From positions 1 to 33,523 of the forward strand of contig CAYGRY010000027.1 of the NCBI GenBank assembly GCA_964352405.1: a stretch of DNA of 33,523 nt. Direction: 5' to 3'. The DNA comes from UBA4207 sp964352405. GTDB lineage: Bacteria > Bdellovibrionota > Bacteriovoracia > Bacteriovoracales > Bacteriovoracaceae. A program made the position numbers and the translations under genes. Below the pieces are notes generated by a model. That model had not been told where the DNA came from. It did no database searches and worked only from the letters and a program-made list of their open reading frames with translations. How positions within the stretch are numbered: position 1 is the first letter of the stretch; each line of letters opens with the position of its first letter. This document shows, in pieces, positions 15,679 through 23,377 of this stretch.

Positions 15679-17904
15679 CTATCTACACTCGATTGAATCT
15701 TGCATTTTCCAAGAGTTACCACCTCTTCCAGAAAAGCACTCAGCATCAAGGCCTAGTTTTTGAATTTTTAAGTTTTTCTTGTAATCAAAAGTGTTCGTTT
15801 TAACGATTTCATCTACTGTATAGAAGTCTGCAACAAAACCTTGTAGTTCAGAGTCTGTTGCTACCTGCACCTTTTTAAATCCATCCTGTGTATTGAGCGA
15901 AAAATCCTCGTTACTTTTCTCAATAAGTTTGCCTACATTTTTCATATGATCGGCATCAACGCCTTCGCTTGTCATTGATGTATCTATTGTACTTAGACCA
16001 TCAACAAGGTCTTTGGAGTTTATACCATTACTAAAGATTTTCTTTTCTAAGATATACTTTCCGTTTGATTTTTTCCATTCAGCAAAATCATCAAGACTAA
16101 AGCAATCTTTTCTTTGTTTGCATTCGCAGTTCTCGTCATATTTAGACTGCTTATCGATACAACCAAATGTATATTCAATTTTATCAAGTTCGTCAGCTTT
16201 TTCATCATTACTCTTCTTTCTATCTTTTCCAATTTGCTCTGTATCGATAATAATTTCTTTATCTTCTCTTTGAGTCATTGATGAACCTGCAGAACCAATA
16301 TCGGTATCTTTTTTAAAGGCTGTTTTAATATTGTTAACCAACGCTTTACGTTCTTGATATTTGACAACTAGCTTTTGAAGCTTAACTGCACCTCTTTGCT
16401 CAAGACGTATTGCTAATGCTGCTAGACGTGCAACCTCTGCGCCACAAGCTTTTCGATTACTCATTTCTTCAGTACAAACTTCTGCTGTATTTGCTGTTTG
16501 TTCGCTACTAGAGGCTGATGATGTTTCAGTATTACTTTGAGTTGATGTACAGAAACTATTTTTTTCTCTAAGTCCAACCATACCTGCAAGTTTATACATA
16601 GCTTCATTTTCTTTATGTTGAAGTATTCTTGAAGCACTAAGCCTTTCAAGTCTTCTATACATCATTTCATTAAAGTCAAAGACATTGGTCTGAAATGAGC
16701 TCGATTCTTTTCCTGAAGCTATTTTTTCTTTACTATCTTCAGCTAATAATTTTGCATCCAGATTGATCACTTCAAACTCTAGTGCAGTTCTTTCAGCGTT
16801 GCCTGTTGATTTTAAGAATGAGACGTTATTAGCGGCGACAAGTAAACCGTAAGCCGAACAAGCTGTAGAAATATTCTCAGAGAAACCTCGAACTAATCCA
16901 CCAGCTTGATCAGAACCACCTGTGTATAGGATGATCTGCCCAGAATCGATAGCGTCGTTTATAATATTTGCAAGAACGTCATCGATACTTTGATTTACCT
17001 CATTTGTATTTTTAGTAAACTCTTCTAAAGCAGTTAGGTATGGGATAATTTCATCTTGCTTGATAACTAACGCTACTGAATCTTTGTTAAGTTTTTCTAT
17101 TTCTTCTGAATTTAGTTTTGTTCCTTTTGCGTAAACTAATTGGTAAGAAGTGTTGCCATTTTCATCTTTGATGACTTCATAGATATCAAATTTTATTTCT
17201 ACGTCACTTAAACTTTCTAAGAAGTTACTATTACCTACGATATAGCCATCATATGTTTCTGCTTCAGTTTCATTTTCAGATTCACTAACCTCTTTTGAGG
17301 TTTCTTCTTGTGAATCATCCTTATAGTATTCATCATGAGAAGCTAAATAATCCATCAAATTATCTTCTTTGACTAAAATTGTAGCTTTCGTGCTTTTTAA
17401 TGCATCGATATAACCCTTATCTATGACTTCACCTTTTCCAAATAGCAGCTTAGGTTCCATTTCGCCATTGTCATTCTCAACTTCCATATAGATATCGTAA
17501 GGCGCTTCCTTTTCTGCAAATGTTGAGATGATATCAATGTTAGCCCATATATAATTTGACTCTTCTGAAGTTGTGGTTGTTTCTGATTCAGGTGGCAACG
17601 TCGGCTCTGGAGTTGGAGCTGGTAGCGTTGGAACTAATGTTGGAGTTGCCAATGGAGTTGGTTTAGGAGGCAGTGTTGGCTGAGGAGTTGGTTTAGGAGG
17701 CAGTGTTGGCTCAGGAGTTGGTTTAGGTGTCGGATCATTAAGTGGTACTGAGATCGGATTTATACTAGGACCCACCGTACCAGTTCCGTCCTCAAAATTT
17801 GTTGGAATAAACTGAGTATTGGCTTTATCCAATGCCAAAGAACTAACGCTATATAGTGCGAGTGATGATAAAAGAGTTATAAATTTAATGACGGCCATAT
17901 TCAT
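15679..17904 (-). CDS. large secreted Pro-rich protein with duplicated domain
   Basis: The 741-aa product is taken from the ATG at 17904, giving the signal peptide MNMAVIKFITLLSSLALYSV then SSLA. An upstream GTG at 17985 would bury this signal. Next is a proline/threonine-rich segment (about residues 55-105, units such as PKPTPEPTLPP). Two copies of a domain follow near 133-190 and 235-293, aligning at PYDIYMEVEN / KFDIYEVIKD, LLFGKG / LVYAKG and ILVKEDNLMDYLAS / LVIKQDEIIPYLTA. The rest is Ser/Glu-rich and helical, with a Cys cluster (CIDKQSKYDENCECKQRKDC) near 605. The duplicated unit recalls the N-terminal domain of some Bdellovibrio/spirochaete HD-GYP proteins (from memory). Exported; function unknown. 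Confidence 0.7.
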   Translation of the reverse strand: MNMAVIKFITLLSSLALYSVSSLALDKANTQFIPTNFEDGTGTVGPSINPISVPLNDPTPKPTPEPTLPPKPTPQPTLPPKPTPLATPTLVPTLPAPTPEPTLPPESETTTTSEESNYIWANIDIISTFAEKEAPYDIYMEVENDNGEMEPKLLFGKGEVIDKGYIDALKSTKATILVKEDNLMDYLASHDEYYKDDSQEETSKEVSESENETEAETYDGYIVGNSNFLESLSDVEIKFDIYEVIKDENGNTSYQLVYAKGTKLNSEEIEKLNKDSVALVIKQDEIIPYLTALEEFTKNTNEVNQSIDDVLANIINDAIDSGQIILYTGGSDQAGGLVRGFSENISTACSAYGLLVAANNVSFLKSTGNAERTALEFEVINLDAKLLAEDSKEKIASGKESSSFQTNVFDFNEMMYRRLERLSASRILQHKENEAMYKLAGMVGLREKNSFCTSTQSNTETSSASSSEQTANTAEVCTEEMSNRKACGAEVARLAALAIRLEQRGAVKLQKLVVKYQERKALVNNIKTAFKKDTDIGSAGSSMTQREDKEIIIDTEQIGKDRKKSNDEKADELDKIEYTFGCIDKQSKYDENCECKQRKDCFSLDDFAEWKKSNGKYILEKKIFSNGINSKDLVDGLSTIDTSMTSEGVDADHMKNVGKLIEKSNEDFSLNTQDGFKKVQVATDSELQGFVADFYTVDEIVKTNTFDYKKNLKIQKLGLDAECFSGRGGNSWKMQDSIECR
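17655..17728 (-). repeat. 30-bp tandem repeat encoding the Pro-rich segment
   Basis: A 30-bp unit beginning GAGTTGGTTTAGGAGGCAGT on the plus strand recurs at 17655, 17685 and, partly, 17715. Each copy encodes ten residues of the PTP-rich linker of the minus-strand gene. The near identity of the first two copies suggests recent or ongoing slippage. Confidence 0.85.
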
Positions 17905-17910
17905 AGAACC

Positions 17911-17916
17911 ATTATA
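17911..17916 (-). promoter_or_regulatory. -10 box positioned for a leaderless mRNA
   Basis: An exact TATAAT on the minus strand ends six bases before the ATG at 17904, so transcription would start at or next to the A of the start codon. No ribosome-binding site is present. TTCACA, a near -35, lies at only 14 bp spacing. Confidence 0.35.
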
Positions 17917-18009
17917 AGCGAAGATTGGTTTGTGAATATAATATCGGTTACTTAGATAAATTTGTTTAACACACATTACTGGCACTCATAATGAAGGACC
18001 TAGTAATAA

Positions 18010-18025
18010 TAAGGGTTTACCCTTA
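18010..18025. repeat. inverted repeat TAAGGGT-TT-ACCCTTA
   Basis: Perfect 7-bp arms separated by TT, about 105 bp upstream of the 17904 start codon. The two-base loop makes it better suited to protein binding than to an RNA hairpin. No function can be assigned. Confidence 0.5.
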
Positions 18026-18065
18026 AATGAAAAATATAAATAGTTATCTAAGCAATAATGGAAAC

Positions 18066-18102
18066 TTTCCACTTTGATTAGAAGATCTAATTAAAGTGGA
18101 AA
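18066..18102. repeat. 37-bp inverted repeat, 17-bp arms
   Basis: TTTCCACTTTGATTAGA (18066-18082) is the complement of TCTAATTAAAGTGGAAA (18086-18102) except for one G/T position, with a 3-base centre. It lies 40 bp past the stop of the minus-strand gene at 18142. No T-run follows on either strand, so it is not a textbook terminator. It also overlaps a smaller palindrome, GGAAACTTTCC (18060-18070), which would compete. Confidence 0.75.
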
Positions 18103-18141
18103 ATATAACAAAAGCTCTAAGAGGAATTTTTTACCAAAAAT

Positions 18142-18909
18142 CTATTTAATTTTCGTAAGAAGCAACAACGTGACTGGATTATCTAGTGTTTTAGTTCTTT
18201 TAATTTCATCGATACACACTGTTTTTTCATTGATTTTATTGATGAAATATATTGAACAATCCTTGATCACCGGGAATATTGATTTTGAAATTTCAACTTC
18301 GCTACGAAATAAAAAGACACCAGTGTGATTCTCTTGAAAAAATCTTCTAATAACTTTTAAATCACTCAGATTCGCTTTTTGAGTATTCACAACAGCATAA
18401 ACGCCATCATCTTTAATAAGGCGTTCATCTCTCATAATGGATACGTCACCTAAATATTTAAGTCTATCACGTAGTCTTTGACTTTCACTTGAAGCGACAA
18501 ATGAAGATTTTTGTTTATCTACTGCGATAAGATCCAGAATGACGTGAAGATGATCACTTGTAGAGTCGGTTAATTTTTTCTCAAAGCAAATAAAATTATC
18601 GTTTGCAATATTGAAAGAATAGGCAGAGCAATTTTCTCCATGCCTATACATTTTAGGTAGATCTTTAACAGAGTCTACAGCTAAAATTTCTCTTTCATTA
18701 CGACGAATCACTGAATTCAAATGATCTTTTTTGAACTTTTCTACAACCTCATCACTGTAACCAATAAGGACTGTATAGGAAATATGATGATCGAGCTTTT
18801 CTCTCGCTTCTTTATAAACTTCATCTGCAAATTGTAGTTGATCAATATTAATTTGAGCCCATGAATTTGAATTGAGTAGTAAAGCCATTAAAAATATTAG
18901 TTTTTTCAT
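18142..18909 (-). CDS. secreted protein of unknown function, 255 aa
   Basis: The start is placed at the ATG at 18909, with AAAGGA 8 bases upstream and a clean signal peptide (MKKLIFLMALLLNSNSWA); an ATG six codons earlier has no ribosome-binding site. The mature protein is of mixed helix and strand with LDHHISYTVLIGYSDEV, HLHVILDLIAVDK and VYAVVNTQKANLSDLKV segments, and has a few cysteines that could form disulfides (CSAYSFNIANDNFIC, and C near DCSIYFI). I do not recognise the family. It is followed by the 37-bp inverted repeat. Probably periplasmic or released. Confidence 0.7.
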   Translation of the reverse strand: MKKLIFLMALLLNSNSWAQINIDQLQFADEVYKEAREKLDHHISYTVLIGYSDEVVEKFKKDHLNSVIRRNEREILAVDSVKDLPKMYRHGENCSAYSFNIANDNFICFEKKLTDSTSDHLHVILDLIAVDKQKSSFVASSESQRLRDRLKYLGDVSIMRDERLIKDDGVYAVVNTQKANLSDLKVIRRFFQENHTGVFLFRSEVEISKSIFPVIKDCSIYFINKINEKTVCIDEIKRTKTLDNPVTLLLLTKIK

Positions 18910-19020
18910 ACGAGTATTCCTTTGCATCTTAAGTCATAAAATATTCTTATTGATATGAAAGAACCATGCCAAGAAACAGACAAAAAAACGGATGATAAGA
19001 CAATGATATTAGAAACGCTA

Positions 19021-19055
19021 TTAAACTAGTTTAAGGAGCATAGCTGACATATGTC
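19021..19055. repeat. two perfect palindromes in a 159-bp gap
   Basis: TTAAACTAGTTTAA (19021-19034) and GACATATGTC (19046-19055) are both perfect palindromes, 12 bp apart. They lie just after the mevalonate kinase stop and upstream of the 18909 gene, so they could be operators for the latter or part of the operon's 3' end. No U-tail terminator is visible here. Confidence 0.5.
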
Positions 19056-19068
19056 GAATCTTTAGACA

Positions 19069-19962
19069 CTAAAAATTAAAGAGAGGACGAATTTCATGAC
19101 CCTGAAGTGTTTCCTCAAGAACAGCAAAGTCTTTAGTCGATCCTAATAAAAACCCACCACCACCGGCACCGCAAAGCTTAAGATTATAAAGACCACTTTC
19201 AAGACCTTTTTTCCAAGTGTCTTGATAAAGCTGAGGAATCATCGGTGCAAAATGTTCGTACTGAAGCTTAGATAAATCTGTCATATGATTATGTAAAGCT
19301 TCTGTGTCTTGCTTTAAAAAAGATTCAATACAAGATTCATTAATCGGAATGAGTTTATCCATGCAATTTCTAAGAAAACTTTCTTGACGGCATTTTTCTA
19401 AAAATAGATTAACAAGTGGTTCGGTTCTTCTCGGTCTTCCGGTATTGAGAAGAAAGAGTCCGCCCTTACCTTCACCGTATTTCGGAAGATCAACAGCACG
19501 GTAATCTTTTTTACCGTAAATCAAAAGAGATTGACCAAGGTAGCTAATTAAAGGATCAACACCACTTGAAGAGCCATGAAAGTGAGACTCCATTTGAGCG
19601 AACAGATCTTTAAGACGTGATAGTTCACTTAGATCAATTTTTTCTTTGGTGTAACGATCATAAACAGCAGCAACAAGTGCTCCTGAACTTCCAACACCAA
19701 AACCTTGAGGAATAGTAGAATGAAAAAACAGTCCTTGACCAAGATCAAATTCAAAACTTTTGGTATCAATATTACCAACAGGAAGTTTTTTTAAATATTG
19801 GCAAAAAGCTTTAAGCTCAGGATCAATACCTTTTGATTTATCCCTTGGAAATTTGAGTCGACCTTCAAATAAAGGATAAGGGATGATGAGTGCACTTGAG
19901 TGTTGGATAACACTGTACTCTCCAAACAATAATATCTTTGAATAAAAAGGTCTTGCTTCCAT
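19069..19962 (-). CDS. mvk: mevalonate kinase (GHMP family)
   Basis: The 297-aa product carries the GHMP motifs: SKILLFGEYSVIQHSSALII near residue 8 (motif 1), the ATP-binding loop QGFGVGSSGALVAAVYDRYT near 94, SSSGVDPLISYLGQS near 130 (catalytic Asp region), and KLCGAGGGGFLLG near 263 (motif 3). This combination fits mevalonate kinase, which makes 5-phosphomevalonate from mevalonate and ATP. It is the last gene of the operon; its ATG directly follows the mvaD stop (TAAATG), so translation is probably coupled. Because two GHMP kinases are encoded here, the split of the two kinase steps between them is inferred from sequence resemblance. Confidence 0.82.
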   Translation of the reverse strand: MEARPFYSKILLFGEYSVIQHSSALIIPYPLFEGRLKFPRDKSKGIDPELKAFCQYLKKLPVGNIDTKSFEFDLGQGLFFHSTIPQGFGVGSSGALVAAVYDRYTKEKIDLSELSRLKDLFAQMESHFHGSSSGVDPLISYLGQSLLIYGKKDYRAVDLPKYGEGKGGLFLLNTGRPRRTEPLVNLFLEKCRQESFLRNCMDKLIPINESCIESFLKQDTEALHNHMTDLSKLQYEHFAPMIPQLYQDTWKKGLESGLYNLKLCGAGGGGFLLGSTKDFAVLEETLQGHEIRPLFNF

Positions 19963-20994
19963 TTAGGCTTCTTTAGTAGGACCGCTTCCTACTTGATCAT
20001 CAATCCATTGGCCTTGATCAAAAAGATCAGCGCTCTTACACTCCGAGACAAACTTCATGGCAAAGTCTCTAGCTCTTTGTGGATATAGAAGATGAATATT
20101 TGGACCTGCATCTAAGGTAAAGCAAATCTCGTGACCATTAGCTCTAGCTTTTCTTACACGATCAATAATTTCTAATGTCTTTGGTTTCATTAAAATAAAA
20201 GATGGATTCGAAGTCATCATCATGGAGTGAAGCTCTAAGGCCTCAACTTCAACAAGATTTGAGAAGTGTTCGAAATCGTCTTTTTTAAGAAGCTCAACGA
20301 GCTCGCCTACACGCTTATTGGCCATGGCAAAGCGCAGGTCTCTATAAGGATGTTTATTCATCAATTCATGACCTAAAGAGCTGCTAACAGCTTTTGTGCC
20401 ACTATCGACGATTAAGATAGCATCTCCAAAGTCTTTATAGACTAGGTGAATCTCTTGCACAGGAGAGGCAAACTCATTGTCGACTAAGCCCCAGGTCGCA
20501 GCAACAGGGTAAACAGACCTTGCTGCACTTCCTGAACCGAGTCTGGCATAGGAAGATGCCATTTTAAGCCAGGCAGCTTCATCTAAATCGACTACACCAA
20601 AAGTATTTGCAAGATCCATGAGGCTTAATGAGAGTGCCGCCATAGAAGATGCTGATGAGGCGATACCAGCGGAGTGAGGAAAAGTGTTGGTAGAATCAAT
20701 GGTGAGTTTCAGCTGGTTTAAAAATGACATCTCATTCTTTAGACCATTATACCATTTTTGAATTTTTTGATTAAAACTTGGAGTCTCTTTTCCCTCGAAA
20801 GTAAAAACAAGCTTTGCCTCTTTATCAGAGCACTTTTCCCACTTCGTTTTTACAATCGTTTTTGATTTATTAAGGGTAAAACTTAATGAAGCATTGGCAG
20901 GAAGCTGTACGGGCTTTTTCCCCCAATATTTAACTAATGCAATATTTGAAGGCGCAGACCAAGAATGACTTCCAGAATTAATGGACGAGGTCAT
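19963..20994 (-). CDS. mvaD: diphosphomevalonate decarboxylase
   Basis: The 343-aa product is taken from the ATG at 20994; a start at 21027 would overlap the upstream gene by 50 bases and has no ribosome-binding site. It shows APSNIALVKYWGKK near residue 14, FPHSAGIASSASSMAALSLS near 103 (phosphate loop), SYARLGSGSAARSVYPVAAT near 140, and FTLDAGPNIHLLYP near 289, where TxDAGPN is the family's conserved motif. It catalyses ATP-dependent decarboxylation of mevalonate 5-diphosphate to isopentenyl diphosphate. It overlaps the previous gene by 17 bp and abuts mevalonate kinase. Confidence 0.94.
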   Translation of the reverse strand: MTSSINSGSHSWSAPSNIALVKYWGKKPVQLPANASLSFTLNKSKTIVKTKWEKCSDKEAKLVFTFEGKETPSFNQKIQKWYNGLKNEMSFLNQLKLTIDSTNTFPHSAGIASSASSMAALSLSLMDLANTFGVVDLDEAAWLKMASSYARLGSGSAARSVYPVAATWGLVDNEFASPVQEIHLVYKDFGDAILIVDSGTKAVSSSLGHELMNKHPYRDLRFAMANKRVGELVELLKKDDFEHFSNLVEVEALELHSMMMTSNPSFILMKPKTLEIIDRVRKARANGHEICFTLDAGPNIHLLYPQRARDFAMKFVSECKSADLFDQGQWIDDQVGSGPTKEA

Positions 20995-22045
20995 TTTGCT
21001 TACCGTTGTTTTGCGCTCCCAAATCATGGGGAGGTAAAATCAAATCACGAAAGGGCAAGCAGACTTCTAAACCTTTTTGGGCGAAATATTTTTTTACTTT
21101 TTCTTCGCTCATCTCACTACTAACGAGAACAAAGTCTCCGCCCCAAGCACCAAGCGATTTGATCACACCGTCAAAGTCAGAAAACTTTTCCTGTTGAACA
21201 GTTGGTCGCTCTAAGCGCTTAGAAAGGATTTCTTCGTGCTGAATCATCGCTGATTGAAAATCTTTTAAATTATCAGCATCAGACATATCTCTAGTGAGTT
21301 GAGTGATCTTAGCGATATCTGAAGTTTTACTCTTCTTTTCTTTATAAGATTTTATAGCTTGCCCGGAATTTTGCTTTGTCCCAAGATAAACAAACCATAG
21401 CTTGTCTTTAAAGCTTGGATCAAAAGAAGTTGGGGCCCACTTAGGTCCAGTGCTATTTTTTTGGTAAATAATTGGACCTTCACTTTGAGCACAAGCGATA
21501 TCGTAGCCAGAGCCGCTAAGAGTCTTGAACAATAATTCAAAAGGACTGATATAAGCCCACTGAGCAATATTAAAAACAAGTGTCGAGCTTGAGCCTAGTC
21601 CCCAATCAAGCGGGAAACCAAGTCTTGTTTCAACGAAGACATCAACTTCATCTCTAAGAAAATGAGGGTTTTGTTTTCTCGCTTCTCTTAGAAGTTGTTG
21701 TAGAACTTTAACTTCATCAGTTTCTTCACTGTTAACAGTATTAAATCTCCAAAATTCAAATTTGGATTCGAACCACAACTCACCTTTTGAATCAAAACTC
21801 TTCCAAGAAAGAGATGGATTAAAAGATGGTGAATATCTTACTGATAGTGACTGACCTACAGTCGTTGGAAGTGCTAACGCTTCGGCACCGTCCAAAACGA
21901 AATATTCGCCAGAAAGTAATAACTTTCCATGACCATGATAGTACTGATCAAGTTTATCTGTTTTTACAACTGGGTTTACGCTCAAAGCGAATTCACTTTC
22001 TTTTGTTTGCAAAGTTTTTCCTTTTTCGTCAGCTTCGTTGCTCAC
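20978..22045 (-). CDS. GYDIA-type GHMP kinase, probable phosphomevalonate kinase
   Basis: The 355-aa product starts at a GTG with AGGAA six bases upstream and overlaps the HMG-CoA reductase stop (GTGA). Motifs are HGKLLLSGEYFVLDGAEALA near residue 39, LDWGLGSSSTLVFNIAQWAY near 150 (ATP loop), and SGSGYDIACAQSEGPIIYQ near 182, which holds the GYDIA signature of a GHMP kinase group I know from Bacteroidetes mevalonate loci. With mevalonate kinase and mvaD already present in the operon, the step left open is phosphomevalonate kinase, so that is the likely role. This is by elimination, not by a diagnostic residue. Confidence 0.75.
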   Translation of the reverse strand: MSNEADEKGKTLQTKESEFALSVNPVVKTDKLDQYYHGHGKLLLSGEYFVLDGAEALALPTTVGQSLSVRYSPSFNPSLSWKSFDSKGELWFESKFEFWRFNTVNSEETDEVKVLQQLLREARKQNPHFLRDEVDVFVETRLGFPLDWGLGSSSTLVFNIAQWAYISPFELLFKTLSGSGYDIACAQSEGPIIYQKNSTGPKWAPTSFDPSFKDKLWFVYLGTKQNSGQAIKSYKEKKSKTSDIAKITQLTRDMSDADNLKDFQSAMIQHEEILSKRLERPTVQQEKFSDFDGVIKSLGAWGGDFVLVSSEMSEEKVKKYFAQKGLEVCLPFRDLILPPHDLGAQNNGKQNDLVH

Positions 22046-23367
22046 TGATATTTCCTAATTAGGGCCAACTCATTTCTCACATCGGTAAAGCTGATGATGC
22101 GATCCTTGAACGCTTCTCGAATATGATCACGTTCTTTATCGTTAGCTTCTAAGTGATTTAGAATATTCATCAAGTGCATTTTCATATGTCCTTTTTGAAT
22201 GCCTGAAGTCACTAGAGATCTAAGGGCTGCAAAGTTTTGCGCCAAACCTGTGGCAGCAATAATTGTCATTAATTCTTTCGCTGAAGGATTTCCAAGAAGC
22301 TCTAAAGAGAACTTCGCCATTGGGTGAAGGGCTGTTAGCCCACCAACAGTACCAACTGATAATGGAATTTCTAAAGAGAAAGTAAAGATTCCATCTTCAA
22401 CTGTGCAATCACTTAACCCGCGGTACTGACCATCACGAGCGGCCCAAGTATGGCCACACGCTTCGATCGCTCTAAAATCATTTCCAGTGGCCAGCACAAC
22501 AGCATCGATACCATTGAAGATACCTTTGTTATGAGTTGTCGCACGGTTGACATCAATTTTAGCGATACGGACCGCTCTATTAAACTTGCTGGCAAATTCC
22601 GCGGCACTCATGCCATGGCTTTTATCATCGAGCTGTTCAACCGGACAGCTGACTTCAACTTTAACTAAGCAATCAGGCGTGTAATTCGAAAGAATCGCCA
22701 TGATGACTTGAACTTGTTTTTCTTGTTCATTGAACTCGACGTGTGTCGCTGCCAGATTTTTAAATGTCTGGCCTAAAGACTCAAGCACAGAGTTGATGAA
22801 GTTGGCACCCATGGCATCACAAGTTTCAAACTCGGCCCATAGTTGATAATAACCAGGCTCATCTGCTTCGCGGTTAACCAATTTTAAATCAAGTAAACCG
22901 CCACCACGTTTTTCCATATTAGAAGTCAGTGGTTTTGTTTCTTCAATAAGTTTGTCTTTTACTGATTCAAAGAAGCTTTGAAATTTGTTTGAATCTTTAC
23001 CATCCCAAATAAGATGAACTTGGCCAGCTTTAGTGGTTGAGATGACAGTTGCTTTAAAGCCTCCACGTGAGCTCCAAAATTTTGCCGCTTTAGCTGCAGC
23101 AGCAACAACAGAACTCTCCTCGATAACTAAAGGAACGCAATATGTTTTACCGTTGATATCAAGGTTTGGAACGACACCATAAGGTGACATAAAGTTTGTA
23201 AGAGTATTTTCTGAAAACTCATCAAAGATTTTTTGCGCGTTAGCATCTGGATGCCAAAAACTTTTTAAGAGCTTTTGTGAACGATCAGGATTATCGAAAA
23301 ACTCACGAGAGAGAAACTCGATTTTTTCAATCTTGCTTAATTTTGAAAAGCCGGAGATATGTCCCAT
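22042..23367 (-). CDS. mvaA: hydroxymethylglutaryl-CoA reductase, class II type
   Basis: The 441-aa product starts at the ATG at 23367, with GGGAAG 6-8 bases upstream; a GTG two codons earlier sits on the ribosome-binding site itself. It has the N-terminal SPYGVVPNLDINGKTYCVPL near residue 64 followed by IEESSVVAAAAKAAKFW (catalytic Glu), ATTHNKGIFNGIDAVVLATG near 277 (catalytic Lys and Asp), SVGTVGGLTALHPMAKFSLE near 335, and LVTSGIQKGHMKMHLMN near 387 (catalytic His). It interconverts HMG-CoA and mevalonate. Class II enzymes are often annotated as degradative, but this operon context argues for biosynthesis. It starts 10 bp after fni and overlaps the next gene by four bases. Confidence 0.94.
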   Translation of the reverse strand: MGHISGFSKLSKIEKIEFLSREFFDNPDRSQKLLKSFWHPDANAQKIFDEFSENTLTNFMSPYGVVPNLDINGKTYCVPLVIEESSVVAAAAKAAKFWSSRGGFKATVISTTKAGQVHLIWDGKDSNKFQSFFESVKDKLIEETKPLTSNMEKRGGGLLDLKLVNREADEPGYYQLWAEFETCDAMGANFINSVLESLGQTFKNLAATHVEFNEQEKQVQVIMAILSNYTPDCLVKVEVSCPVEQLDDKSHGMSAAEFASKFNRAVRIAKIDVNRATTHNKGIFNGIDAVVLATGNDFRAIEACGHTWAARDGQYRGLSDCTVEDGIFTFSLEIPLSVGTVGGLTALHPMAKFSLELLGNPSAKELMTIIAATGLAQNFAALRSLVTSGIQKGHMKMHLMNILNHLEANDKERDHIREAFKDRIISFTDVRNELALIRKYQ

Positions 23368-23377
23368 CTGCACTTCC

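Noticed and set aside
17655..17728. Short regular DNA repeats considered as a CRISPR array
   Set aside because: The 30-bp units are directly adjacent without spacers and are in frame with a Pro-rich coding repeat.
18960..18985. TTGGCATGG on the minus strand upstream of the 18909 gene, resembling a -24 element
   Set aside because: No GC at the required -12 position.
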